Positions 52,389 through 61,136 of a stretch of DNA of 64,000 bases are shown here, piece by piece. Source of the DNA: an uncultured Erythrobacter sp. (lineage in GTDB: Bacteria > Pseudomonadota > Alphaproteobacteria > Sphingomonadales > Sphingomonadaceae); assembly GCA_947488155.1 (NCBI GenBank), contig CANKYK010000001.1:620001-684000 (forward strand). The letters are read 5' to 3'. Position numbers and translations under genes: made by a program. Below the pieces are notes generated by a model. It made no database searches and was not told where the DNA came from. It was given only the letters and a program-made list of their open reading frames with translations. Every line of letters begins with the position of its first letter. Position 1 is the first letter of the stretch.

Positions 52389-53129
52389 TCACCACATCTT
52401 GCGGGTGCGGCTTTTGTCGCTGTGCAGGTCGCCGCCGGAAATCCGATCCCAGAAGCACCCTCCGACGACCTGTTCCGCATCATAGGTTTTGACCAGAAAG
52501 CTCTCCAGCGGATCAGTCTGTTTCTTGTTCGGTATCTCAAAGGTCCACAGGCGAAAGCGCCCGCGTTTGTTCTCTGCCAGCACGCTTTTTATAAAGGCGT
52601 GGGGCACCGGCACGCTGATGCCAAAGTCCGCCTGATCCTTGCCGATCCGCTCCACCTTCTCACCAAAGTAAAACACCGGGCAGGTCAGAACATAGGTCTC
52701 CAGCGTGCTATCACGGGCATCAAGCTCGCGGATTTCCTCCTCCAGCTGGCGCCAGATGCCGCGATTGAACATCGGCCGTTGCGGCGACATGTTGGACAGC
52801 AGAAACGTCTCGGAATTTTGGATATCCTGCAAATCCTGATTGGCGCTGGCGACCAGATGGCCGCGATCAAACCCGCTGCCCTGATAGGCCTTTAGACCCG
52901 CACGAAACCGCTTCGGAATGCGGGTGTCGGCGCGGAAATTATCGAGCCGCTCGACATCCTCCAGACTGTTCACCAGTTCACGGTCGCGATTGATGATCTC
53001 CAGCGTCCATTTGGCTTGGCGGAAATACCAGGAATAACCGATGGTGAAATGCCGCCCCGTCATGATCTGGTCGCATGGCGGCGCGCCGTAGCGCAGCTCT
53101 CGCTGCATTTGGAATGGATCGTTGATCAT
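52389..53129 (-). CDS. DNA/RNA non-specific endonuclease (NUC1-type)
   Basis: About 246 residues from ATG 53129 (GGGGGTG just upstream; a TTG at 53165 is possible). DRGHLVASAN (the DRGH catalytic motif with His as general base) and NMSPQRPMFNRGIW (the Asn-x-x-Pro-Q...N metal-binding block) are intact. The endonuclease core covers about 40-210. No signal peptide is seen, whereas many family members are exported, so export by another route or an immunity partner would be needed. No obvious immunity gene is adjacent. Confidence 0.88.
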   Translation of the reverse strand: MINDPFQMQRELRYGAPPCDQIMTGRHFTIGYSWYFRQAKWTLEIINRDRELVNSLEDVERLDNFRADTRIPKRFRAGLKAYQGSGFDRGHLVASANQDLQDIQNSETFLLSNMSPQRPMFNRGIWRQLEEEIRELDARDSTLETYVLTCPVFYFGEKVERIGKDQADFGISVPVPHAFIKSVLAENKRGRFRLWTFEIPNKKQTDPLESFLVKTYDAEQVVGGCFWDRISGGDLHSDKSRTRKMW

Positions 53130-53406
53130 TAGGCACCCCCACAATGAAACGCCTGAATTGAGCAAATATCAATCGGCGCAATACTCTATGATCGTGCAAC
53201 ACTAGCATGCGGACGGGAAGCGTGATTGTAAATTTCCTACATGCAGCAAATGGATTATCAGGGGGCTATGAACCGACCCTCGCCTTTGATCGGAAAAATC
53301 GATTACAGGCCGCGTTTTGATCGAATGGATTTTTGGCTCAAGACTGTGTTCCAGCCGTTCCAAGCGTGCCCCACCAGCGATGAGTTGAGTGCGCCCTCTC
53401 GCTGTG

Positions 53407-53494
53407 CCGTAGCCACCCGCACCCTCCGCCCTTCCACCCGGAACCTACCAGGATACCATCCGGGTGGAAGGGCGGAGGGTGCGGGTGGCTACGG
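53407..53494. repeat. Palindromic element, intergenic copy
   Basis: Left arm 53407-53442 and right arm 53459-53494 are exact 36-base inverted copies with the 16-base loop ACCTACCAGGATACCA. The inner core is shared with the coding copy at 45406-45483. The outer arms differ (CCGTAGCCACCCGCA versus GCCTCCCGCTC), so the copies belong to one family with variable tips. Confidence 0.85.
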
Positions 53495-53632
53495 TCCACA
53501 AACTGAGACTCCGAACCGGTTGCAAGGGCAACCATCGCGCGATAGTCAATGCGCGTTGTATGGGCCGAGTGGAGAGGCGTTCCTGCGGAGGTTAGGGACG
53601 GGAGCTGCTCGGACTGCTCAGACTAGCTCCTG

Positions 53633-53659
53633 CCTTCCTGGGGGTGTGACTAAGGAAGG
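53633..53659 (+). promoter_or_regulatory. Hairpin sequestering the ribosome-binding site
   Basis: CCTTCC (53633-53638) can pair with GGAAGG (53654-53659), which is the Shine-Dalgarno-like sequence directly before ATG 53660 and 12 bases before ATG 53672. This would hide the site. It could be part of a metabolite- or protein-controlled switch for the sulfur amino-acid gene. I could not match the leader to a known SAM or SAH riboswitch. Confidence 0.4.
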
Positions 53660-55021
53660 ATGCCGGCCATCATGACCGACGCAATCGACGCAACTGAGAC
53701 CCCCACCCCGCGGCGCAAACCCAAGCAGCCCAAGACCATGATCGGCGGGCGCGAGATGAAGCCGGCGACTCAGATGATGGGTTATGGCTTTGACCCGGCC
53801 TTGTCAGAAGGGTCGCTGAAAGCGCCGATCTTCCTCACCTCCACCTTCGCGTTTGAGAACGCGGCGGCGGGCAAGCGGCATTTCGAAGGCATCACGGGCC
53901 AGCGCCCCGGCGGCGCAGAGGGCCTGGTCTACTCCCGCTTCAACGGACCCAACCAGGAGATCCTGGAGGACCGGCTGGCGATCTGGGACGGGGCGGAGGA
54001 TGCGCTCACCTTCTCCAGCGGGATGACCGCAATCTGCATCCTGATGCTGGCGAGCGTTGGCCAAGGCGATGTGATCGTGCACTCCGGCCCGCTCTATGCC
54101 GCATCGGAGGGCTTCGTCGCGAAAGTGCTGGCGAAGTTCGGCGTGACGTACGTGGACTTCCCAGCAGGTGCGAGCCGCGAGGAGCTGGACGAGGTGCTGA
54201 AACGCGCCAAAGCCCAAGCCAATGCAGGCGGCGGCAAGGTGGCGATGATCTACCTCGAAAGCCCGGCCAATCCGACCAATGCCTTGGTCGATATCGAGGC
54301 GGTAAAGGACGCGCGCGATGCGATCCTCGGCGGCGCTCAAGCAGCGGGCGGTAGCGCGCAAGAAAGCGATTGCCCGATCGCGATCGACAACACCTTCCTG
54401 GGTCCGTTATGGCAGCGCCCGCTCGATCACGGTGCGGACATCGTGGTCTACTCGCTGACCAAGTATGTCGGGGGTCATTCGGACCTGGTCGCTGGCTCGA
54501 TTGCTGGCGCGAAGAAGTGGATGGACCCCGTGCGCGCCTTGCGCAACACCATGGGCGGCATTGTCGATCCGAACACCGCGTGGATGCTGCTGCGCAGCCT
54601 GGAAACGGTTGAGCTGCGGATGCAGCGCGCGGGCGAGAATGCGGCCAAGGTCTGCGCCTTCCTGAAAGCACACCCGAAGGTAGAGGGGCTCGGTTATCTT
54701 GGCTTTATCGACGACCCGCGCCAGCAAGACATATACGATCGCCATTGCAAGGGCGCAGGCAGCACATTCAGCGTGTTCATCAAAGGCGGCGAGGCAGAGA
54801 GCTTCCGCTTCCTCGACAATCTGACAATCGCGAAACTCGCGGTCAGCCTGGGCGGCACAGAGACGCTAGCAAGCCATCCGGCGGCAATGACGCATCTGTC
54901 TGTCCCTCAGGAGCGCAAAGACGCGCTGGGCATTACAGACAACCTCGTGCGGATCAGCATCGGGATCGAGGATGCCGACGATCTGATCGCAGACTTCGAA
55001 CAGGCATTGGAGCACGTATAG
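53660..55021 (+). CDS. Cystathionine gamma-synthase-family PLP enzyme
   Basis: 453 residues from ATG 53660 (449 from ATG 53672, which has better spacing from GGAAGG). PLP-fold type I: FSSGMTAICILMLASVGQGD, HSGPLYAASEG, AMIYLESPANPTNALVDIEA, IDNTFLGPLWQRPLDHGADI and YSLTKYVGGHSDLVAGSIAG with the Schiff-base Lys. The end has the typical LVRISIGIEDADDLIADFEQ. This covers cystathionine gamma-synthase, gamma-lyase and methionine gamma-lyase; the sequence does not decide which. The N-terminal extension of about 35 residues is rich in Pro/Thr/Lys. Confidence 0.9.
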   Translation: MPAIMTDAIDATETPTPRRKPKQPKTMIGGREMKPATQMMGYGFDPALSEGSLKAPIFLTSTFAFENAAAGKRHFEGITGQRPGGAEGLVYSRFNGPNQEILEDRLAIWDGAEDALTFSSGMTAICILMLASVGQGDVIVHSGPLYAASEGFVAKVLAKFGVTYVDFPAGASREELDEVLKRAKAQANAGGGKVAMIYLESPANPTNALVDIEAVKDARDAILGGAQAAGGSAQESDCPIAIDNTFLGPLWQRPLDHGADIVVYSLTKYVGGHSDLVAGSIAGAKKWMDPVRALRNTMGGIVDPNTAWMLLRSLETVELRMQRAGENAAKVCAFLKAHPKVEGLGYLGFIDDPRQQDIYDRHCKGAGSTFSVFIKGGEAESFRFLDNLTIAKLAVSLGGTETLASHPAAMTHLSVPQERKDALGITDNLVRISIGIEDADDLIADFEQALEHV

Positions 55022-55112
55022 AGCGCGCATTGGTTCGAAAATTGGCGGGTTTCAGCAATTCATAGCGTGAATTCCGTGGTACTTCTTCAAGTCATCATTG
55101 AGGAGACGGACC

Positions 55113-55613
55113 ATGTTTACGCTGGAGATAGTCCTGTATATTGCAGGAGGGCTGTTGTTACTCGCTGCTGTAGGCTGTTACTTGAAGGACACCGGCAGGG
55201 TGGTTTTCCCAATTGTGCTGGCGTTGATCGGTGCGTTCATGTTTGCCGCCGATGAAGTCAGTGCGAGCCTGCCGGGCGGCGGGAGCGTGAAGCTGGTCCG
55301 GGAAGTGGCGGACCAATCAGCCGAAGCTGCCGATGCAATGCTGAAAGCATCAGAGAAGAACAGTGAAGCAATCTCGGCGATCAATACCGCGCTGACCGAT
55401 TCCCAGGAGGCATTCGCCAGCTATCGCGAGGAAGTTAATGATCGCTTCGCTGCGCTCGATGAGCAACCGGTGGCCGCGCCGACGCAGCAATTCGAGCAAT
55501 CACGCGCGGCGGTGCAGTCCAAAATCGACGCGGCAAACAGTGCCAATTCCGCAGCCAAAATCGAAAGCAAAGAACTCCGAAATCTGTCTCGCGGAATATT
55601 CCTAAGGCAATGA
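55113..55613 (+). CDS. Small membrane protein with coiled-coil tail
   Basis: 166 residues from ATG 55113 with GAGGAG 8 bases upstream. Two helices (about 4-22 and 30-48), then a soluble coiled-coil-like tail rich in Ala, Glu and Gln, including a KLVREVADQSAEAADAMLKA heptad-type run. I do not recognise the family. It could form a membrane-anchored oligomer. It is 91 bases after the PLP gene and may be independent. Confidence 0.65.
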   Translation: MFTLEIVLYIAGGLLLLAAVGCYLKDTGRVVFPIVLALIGAFMFAADEVSASLPGGGSVKLVREVADQSAEAADAMLKASEKNSEAISAINTALTDSQEAFASYREEVNDRFAALDEQPVAAPTQQFEQSRAAVQSKIDAANSANSAAKIESKELRNLSRGIFLRQ

Positions 55614-55667
55614 CGCCGTTCCCTTGTTCGGCCCGCAGTGGTAGAATGGACAGCTAGGGAGAGGAAC

Positions 55668-56462
55668 ATGAGTGAGACACGCAAACCTGTATGCCTCGTA
55701 ATCGGAGCGGGCGCTGGGATCGGCGGGCACACGGCGATGCGCTTTGCCGCTGGCGGCTATCACACAGTCCTTGCGCGGCGCAGCGATGAGGAGGGCCTTG
55801 CAAAGTTGGTCAGCCAGATCGAGGACGCGGGCGGTTCGGCCAGCGGCGTCCTGCTCAACGCCACCGAGGATGGTTCAATCGAAGAACTGACCCAGCGGAT
55901 CGAACGCGACATAGGCCCGATCGACACCGCGCTCTACAATCTCGGCGCGCAAATCGGCAATCGCTCTCTTGCTGACACGCCGCACCGCACATTTGAGCTC
56001 GGTTGGAGGCTCGGCACCTATGGCCTGTTCCGGCTCGCCCATGCGGTGTTCCCCGCGATGGTAGAGCGAAGGAAAGGCACGCTGCTGGTCACCTCGGCGA
56101 CCGCGGCCGTGCGCGGCAACACAGGTCAGCACAGCCACGCCGCGGCAATGGGCGGACGGCGTATGTTGTGCCAAACGCTCAACGCAGAGTTCGGTCCGCA
56201 AGGCGTGCATGTGGCGCACATCGTGGTCGATGGCTCGGTTGATGCGCCCGACACGTTGGGCAAGCTGCTGGGCGACAAGTTTGAGGCCTATAAGGCGTCA
56301 AAGGGCGAAGACGGCGTGATCGATCCGGCTGCACTGGCGGAGACATATTGGCACCTCGCGCAGCAGCCGAAAAATTGCTGGACGCATGAGATTGACGCGC
56401 GGCCATGGACCGACACTCCGTGGTGGAATGACAACCCAATTGCGGCGATTGACCGGAAGTAA
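55668..56462 (+). CDS. SDR-fold protein lacking the catalytic Tyr/Lys
   Basis: 264 residues from ATG 55668 with AGGGAGAGGA upstream. CLVIGAGAGIGGHTAMRFAA is the Rossmann G-x-x-x-G-I-G. The Ser block TSATAAVRG is present, but where SDRs have YxxxK this protein reads SHAAAMGGRRML, so the Tyr and Lys are missing. It resembles the divergent (glucose/ribitol-type) SDR proteins. It binds a nucleotide but may have lost ordinary redox catalysis. Confidence 0.82.
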   Translation: MSETRKPVCLVIGAGAGIGGHTAMRFAAGGYHTVLARRSDEEGLAKLVSQIEDAGGSASGVLLNATEDGSIEELTQRIERDIGPIDTALYNLGAQIGNRSLADTPHRTFELGWRLGTYGLFRLAHAVFPAMVERRKGTLLVTSATAAVRGNTGQHSHAAAMGGRRMLCQTLNAEFGPQGVHVAHIVVDGSVDAPDTLGKLLGDKFEAYKASKGEDGVIDPAALAETYWHLAQQPKNCWTHEIDARPWTDTPWWNDNPIAAIDRK

Positions 56463-56467
56463 GCTGG

Positions 56468-58165
56468 TTACCGCAGCTTTTCGAAAATCACATTTTCCGC
56501 AAGAGCGGCGGATACCAATGCGCCTGTCACTCGGCCATCGCCGTCACGTTGGAAAACGACTTCCTGCAGGCCAGAGCCGGGCCCTGTAAACGTGTCCGGG
56601 GCAAAGGCAGACAAGGCAATTGGCCCAAATCGCAAATGAAGGGCCGTGAGCGTGCCTTCGACAACACGAAATTCATATTGTGTCTGCAATTCTTCGCTGA
56701 AGAAGACCCCGGTGAATTCCTGCAAGTTTAGCGTTTCTGTATCGACCGGCGTGACGGTCGTCTTGTGAGCAGTCAGCTCACCGTTCAAACCAATCACATA
56801 TTTGACTTCCTGCGCTTGCTCACCGGGCTCGTTGTCAAACCTTATCGAGAGCTGGCTTGCTGAGTTCAGAACGAATTCCCCTTTCCCAGATTGAGCAAGC
56901 GTCAGTTGCTGACCCGTTCCATAGGGCGAGAACTGCAGCTTGCCTTCGGCGTTAGATATATCGAACACCGCTCCGGGAAATAGCTCATAATAGCCCGCAT
57001 AGCTGTCCAGCTCGCTTTGCGTTGCCTCGCTCCATTCCGGCTCCGGCGCTTTTTCAAAGTCAGCATTGTCTGCCAAATAGATATCCGTGAGTGCAAAGGC
57101 CGTCCCGGCTGCATCAAAGTCACTGCGATTGCTAAGCAGAGCGACCGAAAAATTCGCATCAGGCACGCGCAAAAGGAACGATCTAAACCCGGCGATACGC
57201 CCACCGTGCGACCATGTTTCGAGGCCATTGTGCACGCGCGATTCCTGCCCGCGAGACAGCAAAGAAACCTCGCCGCTTGCGGTGACGCCGCGCTGTTCCA
57301 TTAACGCAAAGACGCGCTCATTTCCGACGGTCATCAAATTGAAATTCGCCGACCACTTCATCAGATCAGCTATCGTCGTGATCACCCCAGTGGACCCGAC
57401 AATCTCGCGGTTGAGAATGCTTTTTGAAGTCCCCCGGCGAGACACGTTATAGGAATAGGCAACATTCGGCACCAAGGCGGACCGGTTGGTTTGAACCACC
57501 GTATTATCCATGCCAAGCGGCGCAAATATCACCTGTTCCAGATAGGCATCAAACGCTTGATCAGAGACCTTCTCAACGACCTTTGCCAACAGGGCATAGC
57601 CCGTATTGCTGTATTCGATCTGCTCCGCGGGTGAGAAATTGAGATCTCGCTGCCGCGCAATCATCGAGAACTGCTGATCCTGGGTTACAATGTCGTCTTC
57701 CAACCAACCTGCCATGAGCAGCAATGTGCCGACTTCTCGCAGGCCGCTCGTGTGGTCGAGTAACTGCGCGATAGTCATCTTTTCTGGCAAAGCGCTGAGG
57801 TCTGGCAGGATCTCTCGGACATCGTCGTCCAGATTAAGTCTACCCTCATCAACAAGGGTTGAGATCGCGAAGGCGGTAAATTGTTTCGAAAGGGATGCAG
57901 CATGAAATGCCGTCTTTTCCGAAATCGCTACATCATGCTCCAGATCGGCCGCCCCATATCCCCTTTGAAAGACTGTCTGGCCATCGGCGACAATGGCGAC
58001 GGCAAGTCCCGGGTTCGCGGGATCATCCCACTTCGCAAGTAAGTCCCTTGCTGCGTCCCCCTTCGCCGACGCATCAGTGACTTCTTGCGCCTCAGCTGTG
58101 GGGACCACCCCAAAACAAAGGCCAGTAGCTATCAGCCCGCACAGCACCCACCCAACAAATCGCAT
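56468..58165 (-). CDS. Serine hydrolase of the beta-lactamase/class-C type
   Basis: 565 residues with signal peptide MRFVGWVLCGLIATGLCFGV (cleavage near AEAQE). Active-site motifs: SxxK in HAASLSKQFTA, YxN in EYSNTGYALL and HGG in WSHGGRIAGF. The first about 370 residues are the catalytic fold; about 195 residues at the C-terminus form extra beta domains, as in DUF3471-type serine hydrolases and esterases. Periplasmic or outer-membrane-associated peptidase, esterase or penicillin-binding-like enzyme; not evidence for antibiotic resistance. Confidence 0.9.
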   Translation of the reverse strand: MRFVGWVLCGLIATGLCFGVVPTAEAQEVTDASAKGDAARDLLAKWDDPANPGLAVAIVADGQTVFQRGYGAADLEHDVAISEKTAFHAASLSKQFTAFAISTLVDEGRLNLDDDVREILPDLSALPEKMTIAQLLDHTSGLREVGTLLLMAGWLEDDIVTQDQQFSMIARQRDLNFSPAEQIEYSNTGYALLAKVVEKVSDQAFDAYLEQVIFAPLGMDNTVVQTNRSALVPNVAYSYNVSRRGTSKSILNREIVGSTGVITTIADLMKWSANFNLMTVGNERVFALMEQRGVTASGEVSLLSRGQESRVHNGLETWSHGGRIAGFRSFLLRVPDANFSVALLSNRSDFDAAGTAFALTDIYLADNADFEKAPEPEWSEATQSELDSYAGYYELFPGAVFDISNAEGKLQFSPYGTGQQLTLAQSGKGEFVLNSASQLSIRFDNEPGEQAQEVKYVIGLNGELTAHKTTVTPVDTETLNLQEFTGVFFSEELQTQYEFRVVEGTLTALHLRFGPIALSAFAPDTFTGPGSGLQEVVFQRDGDGRVTGALVSAALAENVIFEKLR

Positions 58166-58168
58166 ATT

Positions 58169-58702
58169 CTACCCCTTCCACTCCCGCCGTTCTTCCGCCT
58201 GGCGCAGCACTTCATAGGAAACCTGGATCGCCTGGAATTGCCGCGCAGCCTCTTCGTCGCCTGGCATCACATCAGGATGGACCAGTTTCGCCCTCGCCCG
58301 GTAGGCTTTCTTGATTGCCCCGAAATCGGCGTCCGCCTCTAGCCCTAACAATTCCAACGCGCGCATTTCGTCATCGCTGCGGCTGCCATCGCCAGAGCCG
58401 GTCCAGCCGTAATGGCTTGCCTCAGCATAGCCTGAATTTTCGCGCCGTTCGTCTTTCGCGCGCTTCGCGGCTTCTTCTTTGTCGAGCCCTTCGAAATAGT
58501 CCCACTTGCGGTTGTATTCCGCCGCATGCTTTTGGCAAAAATGCCAGCGGTCTGGGCTGTTCGGTGATTTCGGCGCCGGGCATAGACCCGGATCGCCGCA
58601 TCCATGTCGATCACATTCGCGCTGAGTCACCGCCTCGCGTGAGGAATCGTAAGATCTCCAGCGCGGAAAACCCCAGTCGTTTGATCGTCCTTTGCCGCTC
58701 AT
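58169..58702 (-). CDS. J-domain protein with N-terminal Cys/His cluster
   Basis: 177 residues. The C-terminal J domain (about 115-175) has LELLGLEADADFGAIKKAYR, the HPD tripeptide (VHPDVMPGD) and the final helix FQAIQVSYEVLRQAEERREW. It activates DnaK-type Hsp70 ATPase. The N-terminal part has CDRHGCGDPGLC and FCQKH, a Cys/His cluster that could bind zinc; this form is common in sphingomonad J-proteins. Cytoplasmic. Confidence 0.88.
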   Translation of the reverse strand: MSGKGRSNDWGFPRWRSYDSSREAVTQRECDRHGCGDPGLCPAPKSPNSPDRWHFCQKHAAEYNRKWDYFEGLDKEEAAKRAKDERRENSGYAEASHYGWTGSGDGSRSDDEMRALELLGLEADADFGAIKKAYRARAKLVHPDVMPGDEEAARQFQAIQVSYEVLRQAEERREWKG

Positions 58703-58919
58703 GCCAGCTGCCCTGCAGCGGCGCGACTAATGTTGTTTGTCGATGCCATTATCCGCTTAACCTAGGCGCGCTGGCGCACAAAGCAAAGCCAGTAGATCGC
58801 ATATGAAGGAAGATTTTGAAATCAGTTGCGTATTGCAATGTTGCATCGCAATAAATCGTTCATATGTAAGCGCTAGAGCGCAGCCGAAGATAAACGTAAG
58901 CAAGAGACCCAAGACCGTT
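58703..58919. other. Gap upstream of the possible small ORF
   Basis: About 215 bases without a supported gene. It includes the possible promoter region of the divergent J-domain gene and of the small + strand frame that follows. Confidence 0.35.
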
Positions 58920-59090
58920 ATGAGTCCACAACTCGCCATCTCGAGCACATTCGCAACATTCGCGATGGCTGCGCTGTGCGTATTGTCGGCAGGCGGCGAG
59001 ATGAGCAGTGGGCCAAGCACAGTCCTCGCACCGGTCCAGGCCGAGCTTCCTTCGCTCGACCTGCCAGCTCTGGATTACTTGCTGCCATAA
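58920..59090 (+). CDS. Possible small exported or membrane protein
   Basis: 56 residues from ATG 58920: a hydrophobic segment (FATFAMAALCVLSAGG) followed by a short tail with LPSLDLPALDYLLP. It has signal-peptide-like character but a weak ribosome-binding site and no recognised family. It could be a shadow reading of non-coding DNA. Confidence 0.3.
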   Translation: MSPQLAISSTFATFAMAALCVLSAGGEMSSGPSTVLAPVQAELPSLDLPALDYLLP

Positions 59091-59098
59091 AGGCGCTG

Positions 59099-59117
59099 GC
59101 CCGGCGCGGAGCCGGGC
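59099..59117. terminator. GC-rich hairpin near the end of pal
   Basis: GCCCGGC-GCGGA-GCCGGGC, 7-base stem. On the - strand it lies 24 bases past the pal stop and is followed by CAGCGCCTTTAT, so it may terminate the Tol-Pal operon. Confidence 0.45.
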
Positions 59118-59141
59118 AGCCACCTCTATGCAATTTTCAAA

Positions 59142-59669
59142 TTAGTTAATTACGACGCTGGCCGCACGGCGGTTCTGCGCCCATGCCTCTGCGTTGGATC
59201 CAAGCGCAATCGGGCGCTCCTTACCAAAGCTGACCGTGCTGATCCGGTTTGCGGCAATGCCCAGGCTGACCAAATAATTCTTGGCTGAATTGGCCCGGCG
59301 TTCGCCCAGCGCGACGTTGTATTCGCGTGTGCCGCGCTCATCCGCATGGCCTTCAATCGTGATGGTTACTTGCGAGTACTGACCAAGATATTGTGCCTGT
59401 GTTTGCAGGGCCGCCGCATCGGTGCTGTCGATGTTGAAGCGGTCCGTGTCGAAATACACCACGGCATTGCTGCCCACAGCCTGTTCGAAATGCGCCTGTG
59501 TTCCAACACCTGGACCAGACGGAGCGGTGGAGGGGCCGCTCGTGGTTGGCGTAGCCGTTGCTTGCGGGGTCGGTGGCAGTTCCTCTGGTGCCTTTTTGGC
59601 GCAGGCGCCGAGCAAGGCGGTCGATGAAAGCACAGCGATCGCGATAATACGAGTATTAGGGATAGTCAT
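59142..59669 (-). CDS. pal: Peptidoglycan-associated lipoprotein
   Basis: 175 residues from ATG 59669 with AGAGGA upstream. The signal ends in a lipobox (LLGAC, Cys near residue 22). A Pro/Thr-rich linker follows, then the OmpA-like domain with YFDTDRFNIDSTDAAALQTQ and IEGHADERGTREYNVALGER, whose Asp and Arg bind peptidoglycan diaminopimelate. It anchors the outer membrane to the wall and is recycled by TolB. Last gene of the tol-pal operon. Confidence 0.97.
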   Translation of the reverse strand: MTIPNTRIIAIAVLSSTALLGACAKKAPEELPPTPQATATPTTSGPSTAPSGPGVGTQAHFEQAVGSNAVVYFDTDRFNIDSTDAAALQTQAQYLGQYSQVTITIEGHADERGTREYNVALGERRANSAKNYLVSLGIAANRISTVSFGKERPIALGSNAEAWAQNRRAASVVIN

Positions 59670-59729
59670 GGCAAATCCTCTCTGGTTGCCGGCGGGTCGG
59701 GGAGCCCGGCGGATGGTGAATAACATACC

Positions 59730-61136
59730 TCAAGGACGAATGGGTCCCCAAGCAGGGTCTGAAGCGTCAACCGGGGTTGGCAGGCGCCGTTCATTGCGCC
59801 CGGTCAGATCAACCTGATGCAGTCCCGACCGGCCCGAATTGCGCGCCGTGCGGAAGAATTGGATGATGCGGCCATTGGGTGCCCAAGTTGGTGCCTCATC
59901 TTGCCATCCGTTGGTAAGCACCCGAAGGTTACGCCCAGCAGGCGTCATAACAGCAATATTAAAGTCGCCTGCGATGCGGGTGAAGGCAATCTGGTCTCCG
60001 CGCGGGCTCCATTCTGGCGTGGCGCAGCGACCGCCAAAGAAGGTGATGCGGCGCTGGCCAGAACCATCGGCATTCATGACATAGCATTGCTGCGAGCCGG
60101 AACGATCGCTCTCAAAAACGATCTTTTGCCCGTCGGGGGAATAGGATCCCCCCACATCAATACCGGGTGTGTTGGTAAGCCGCACGCTGCGCCCGCCATT
60201 GGCCGACACGCGGTAGATATCCGTGTTGCCATTCACCGCCATCGAATAGAGGATCGAGCGGCCATCCGGCGACCAGCGCGGCGCAAGTGTGGGATTGCCC
60301 GTATCCGCAACCAGTTTCTGCTTACCGGTGCCAATGTCATAGACATAGATGCGCGGATTGCCGTCGACATAAGACAAATAGAGCAGCTGAGAGTAATCCG
60401 GCGAATAGCGCGGTGTGAGCGCAGTTGCACTGCCCAGGGTCAGGAAGCGGTGGTTTGCGCCGTCACTGTCCATAATTGCGAGCCGCTTGACCCGTTTATC
60501 CTTCGGGCCAGTCTCAGCGATGTAAGCGATGCGGCTGTCAAAAAACGGGTTCTCTCCCGTCAAACGGGCATAGATAAGGTCAGAGCATTTGTGCGCAGCG
60601 CGGCGCCAATCCGCTGGACGCACGACCCAGCCTTCACGGATCAGCTCGTCTTGCAGGGCAACGTCATAGAGGTAGCACCCGACGACCAAGCGGCCATCAT
60701 CGCGGGCCCTCACATATCCCTTCACCAGCATCTCTGCGCCGCGCCCGTTCCAACTGCTCCATGATGGTGCAGTGATCTGGGCAAAGCTCGGCTTGGGCAA
60801 AGCATCGGGGCCTGTTGGCTTGAAGATACCATTGTTGCGCAGGTTGGCCGTAATGACGCGGGCGATCTCTCCGCCCAATGCGCCTGTGCCGCTGGCGTTG
60901 GCCGGTGTCGAACGCTCCCGATCTGTGGCAAATGCAGGGATCGCAATGCCAAGATCCTGCCAATCGCTTTCATCGGTGACAGAGCCCGTCAGCCCGCCTT
61001 CTTCAGAGGCGTTTTCTTCGAAAGCTGTTTCAACATTGCCGCCTTCGCCCACTGGCTCACCCAAATCCTCGTTTTGAGCGGCGAGTGGGGCTGCGAAAAG
61101 AGCCAAGGAAAGTGCGAGATAAGATCTCATAATCAT
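59730..61136 (-). CDS. tolB: Tol-Pal periplasmic protein TolB
   Basis: About 468 residues from ATG 61136 (or 61130), preceded by AAGG; the longer frame to 61397 is a shadow of tolA. Signal peptide MIMRSYLALSLALFAAPLAA cleaved near AAQNE. The N-terminal TolB_N domain (about 60-180) is followed by a six-bladed WD/PD40 propeller with PRYSPDYSQLLYLSY, APRWSPDGRSILYSM, GSYSPDGQKIVFESD and PEWSPRGDQIAF repeats. It cycles between TolA and Pal. The start codon overlaps the tolA stop (TAATG). Confidence 0.97.
   Translation of the reverse strand: MIMRSYLALSLALFAAPLAAQNEDLGEPVGEGGNVETAFEENASEEGGLTGSVTDESDWQDLGIAIPAFATDRERSTPANASGTGALGGEIARVITANLRNNGIFKPTGPDALPKPSFAQITAPSWSSWNGRGAEMLVKGYVRARDDGRLVVGCYLYDVALQDELIREGWVVRPADWRRAAHKCSDLIYARLTGENPFFDSRIAYIAETGPKDKRVKRLAIMDSDGANHRFLTLGSATALTPRYSPDYSQLLYLSYVDGNPRIYVYDIGTGKQKLVADTGNPTLAPRWSPDGRSILYSMAVNGNTDIYRVSANGGRSVRLTNTPGIDVGGSYSPDGQKIVFESDRSGSQQCYVMNADGSGQRRITFFGGRCATPEWSPRGDQIAFTRIAGDFNIAVMTPAGRNLRVLTNGWQDEAPTWAPNGRIIQFFRTARNSGRSGLHQVDLTGRNERRLPTPVDASDPAWGPIRP

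Larger units (their letters stand above)
53130..53659. other. Intergenic region with palindromic element and leader of downstream gene
   Basis: About 530 bases. It holds the large hairpin element 53407-53494 and the leader hairpin 53633-53659. A 144-codon frame across it (53241-53675) reads through the palindrome and is not coding. The leader between 53560 and 53659 is GC-rich and contains further short inverted repeats (GGAGCT ... AGCTCC). Confidence 0.6.

Noticed and set aside
53560..53659. SAM-II or SAM/SAH riboswitch before the PLP gene
   Set aside because: I could not match the conserved core of those classes. Only RBS-pairing is supported.
53241..53675. 144-codon + strand frame across the intergenic palindrome
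   Set aside because: It is built through both arms of the 36-base inverted repeat, lacks a ribosome-binding site and overlaps the next start. Not a gene.
56468..58165. Antibiotic-resistance beta-lactamase
   Set aside because: The motifs fit serine hydrolases in general; length and C-terminal domains are those of esterase/peptidase relatives.
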